From positions 1-7,411 of the forward strand of contig JAZQPA010000027.1 in assembly GCA_045628125.1 (NCBI GenBank): a DNA stretch of 7,411 nt, written 5' to 3'. Under the pieces are notes generated by a model. The model did not search any database. It had not been told where the DNA came from and saw only the letters and a program-made list of their open reading frames with translations. The stretch is from Minthousia sp045628125 (GTDB lineage: Bacteria > Bacteroidota > Bacteroidia > Bacteroidales > Bacteroidaceae). The position numbers were made by a program, and so were the translations under genes. Positions within the stretch are counted from its first letter, which is position 1. Each line of letters opens with the position of its first letter. Below, in pieces: positions 5,929 to 7,411 of this stretch.

Positions 5929-7411
5929 CTAGAGCTTCATGTTTATGTTCTTCAGCACCTGTTCATCCGAGCTTGGTCCCACTAAGAAATTATATTCGGT
6001 ATTTTCCAATATCCAGGAATTAGATTTCTCATCATAATATTTTAATTCTTCAAATGGAATTTCAATTACAACATTTCTCTCTTCCCCAGCTTGTAATTCT
6101 ACACGAGAAAATCCTTTTAGCTCTTTAATATGACGCTCCACCTTAGAATTTGGAACAGCTACATATACCTGAACAATTTCAGTTCCTGCTCGATCACCAG
6201 TATTTTTTACAGGCACTTCAATTAGTACTTTATTGCTTTCCGCTTTGGCAGACACAGATCCATATGAGTACTGTGTATAGCTTAATCCATACCCAAAAGG
6301 ATATGCCGGTCTATGACCATCTCTGTCAAGCTTACGATATCCATGGTCATACTCATAGTAAATATGATTTGCTTTAAAGAAATCAATTTCTGGTAAATGT
6401 TTTTCTTCCGCAGGTATAGAAAATGGAAGCTTTCCGGATGGATTCACGTCACCAAAAAGAACTGAAGCAAGTGCACTTCCCCCTTCCATACCTGAATACC
6501 AGCTGTACAGGATAGAAGAAACACTTTCCTCCCAATCATTTGTAAGGATCATACTTCCACACACCAGCGCTACTACCGTATTTACATTTAGCTTCCCAGC
6601 CATTCTAATAGCATCAATTTCTGCTTTTCTTAAAGCTAAGGACCTTCTGTCCCCTCCAACAGGCTTTCCGTCGTCAGAGGTATAAGATGCATTACTATCT
6701 CCACTAGCTGCTTTGCTCATAATCTTTCCCATAAGCTTATTTCCATTATTGAAAAAGCCTTGAGCCATAAGTGCAGGTGAATTAATATCACTGTCCGGCA
6801 TTACATATTCGCCCTCGTCATTATAATCATTTCCCGCTATCACAATGACTGCATCACAATTAGGTGCAATGGCTTCAATTTTATCAAGCTCGTCCTCATT
6901 TACATGAATAACTTCTGTCTTTTCCCCGAGAACTTTTTTGATTCCTTGCAAAGCTGTTACAACATTTTTAGGATACACATTACTACTACCGTGGTCTCCA
7001 GTATTCGCTTGATCAGCCAAATGTCCAATTACTAACACTTTCTTAATATCCGAAGACAATGGTAATACGTTATTGTTGTTCTTTAATAGAACCATGGATT
7101 CCTCTGCAGCTCTTTTCGCAAGCTCAACATGTGCTTCACAAGAGACCAGTGACATGTCATATTTCATTGGATCCTTGGTATTTTCAAAGGTAAGCTGTGT
7201 CTTTAAAACTCGAAGAACAGCTTGATCAATTACCTTTTCATCCAGTTCTCCCTGTTCCACTGCACGCTTAAGTTCTAAACCAAAATGTACAGGAATTGGC
7301 ATTTCCATATCCATGCCTGCTTCAATCGCCTTACGTCCATCACGAAGAGCAAAAATAAAATCCGTGATGGTAAATCCTTCAAATCGCCAATCATCCCTTA
7401 AGATTGTAGTA
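5929..7411 (-). CDS. Family 3 glycoside hydrolase, C-terminal two thirds (runs off right edge)
   Basis: The start is beyond the window; 493 complete codons are visible with no stop. The Met at 7314 is internal: the frame continues upstream as LRDDWRFEGFTITDFIFA, the GH3 nucleophile block with Asp encoded at 7360-7362, then AGMDMEMP. Next come the alpha/beta sandwich (from RAAEESMVLLKN), the probable acid/base in YNDEGEY (Glu at 6808-6810), GGDRRSLALRKAEIDAI, YPFGYGLSY and an FnIII-like end with KELKGF. It should hydrolyse a beta-linked glycoside. About 50 polar residues (6658-6807) separate the EGE motif from DRRSL, longer than usual for the family. It is only distantly similar to the neighbouring GH3 and has a different nucleophile context (TDF versus TDA), so this is not a recent tandem duplication; the two probably handle different linkages or substrates. 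Being upstream, it is transcribed before the other three genes. Localisation cannot be judged without the N-terminus. Confidence 0.92.
   Translation of the reverse strand, partial: TTILRDDWRFEGFTITDFIFALRDGRKAIEAGMDMEMPIPVHFGLELKRAVEQGELDEKVIDQAVLRVLKTQLTFENTKDPMKYDMSLVSCEAHVELAKRAAEESMVLLKNNNNVLPLSSDIKKVLVIGHLADQANTGDHGSSNVYPKNVVTALQGIKKVLGEKTEVIHVNEDELDKIEAIAPNCDAVIVIAGNDYNDEGEYVMPDSDINSPALMAQGFFNNGNKLMGKIMSKAASGDSNASYTSDDGKPVGGDRRSLALRKAEIDAIRMAGKLNVNTVVALVCGSMILTNDWEESVSSILYSWYSGMEGGSALASVLFGDVNPSGKLPFSIPAEEKHLPEIDFFKANHIYYEYDHGYRKLDRDGHRPAYPFGYGLSYTQYSYGSVSAKAESNKVLIEVPVKNTGDRAGTEIVQVYVAVPNSKVERHIKELKGFSRVELQAGEERNVVIEIPFEELKYYDEKSNSWILENTEYNFLVGPSSDEQVLKNINMKL

Noticed and set aside
7312..7314. 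ATG at 7312-7314 as the true start of the first GH3
   Set aside because: The reading frame stays open to the window edge and encodes the conserved GH3 nucleophile block just upstream, so this Met is internal.

Overview
The window looks like chromosomal DNA of an anaerobic Bacillota bacterium, most likely a gut Clostridia/Lachnospiraceae-type organism. The basis is moderate-to-low GC, strong AGGAGG-type ribosome binding sites, a clostridial-style XRE regulator and a dense set of cytoplasmic glycoside hydrolases. No marker gene is present, so the taxonomy is inference.

Every convincing gene lies on the minus strand and is read from right to left. In reading order these are: a family 3 glycoside hydrolase (GH3) running off the right edge (5929-7411); a second, BglX-like GH3 (3614-5860); a family 1 glycoside hydrolase (GH1, 2282-3577); and a sialate-O-acetylesterase-type (SASA/SGNH) carbohydrate esterase (626-2203). 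The gaps are 68, 36 and 78 bp, and each downstream gene has its own Shine-Dalgarno sequence, as expected of one operon. The first strong intrinsic terminator after the set is at 406-442, about 184 bp past the esterase stop. After it comes a separate unit: the start of an XRE-family helix-turn-helix regulator (1-140) with a recognisable promoter, a palindrome near the expected +1, and 12-bp direct repeats upstream.

The three enzymes with visible N-termini have no signal peptide. The likely scheme is that a beta-linked, probably O-acetylated, oligosaccharide or plant glycoside is imported and taken apart in the cytoplasm. The esterase would remove acetyl groups while the two GH3 enzymes and the GH1 enzyme remove beta-linked sugars with different linkage or aglycone preferences. 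The GH1 carries the loop typical of unphosphorylated substrates, which suggests uptake by an ABC or symporter system rather than a beta-glucoside PTS. The exact substrate cannot be read from the sequence.

The non-coding stretch 141-625 holds the regulator's promoter region, the terminator, a short broken-looking ORF with a P-loop-like motif, and a small tandem repeat. I see no CRISPR array, tRNA, rRNA, transposase or phage gene. The window is mainly an ordinary carbohydrate-utilisation locus. Its less ordinary points are the atypical catalytic loops in the GH1 and GH3 enzymes, a roughly 50-residue insertion in the second GH3, and the repeat-rich regulator promoter.
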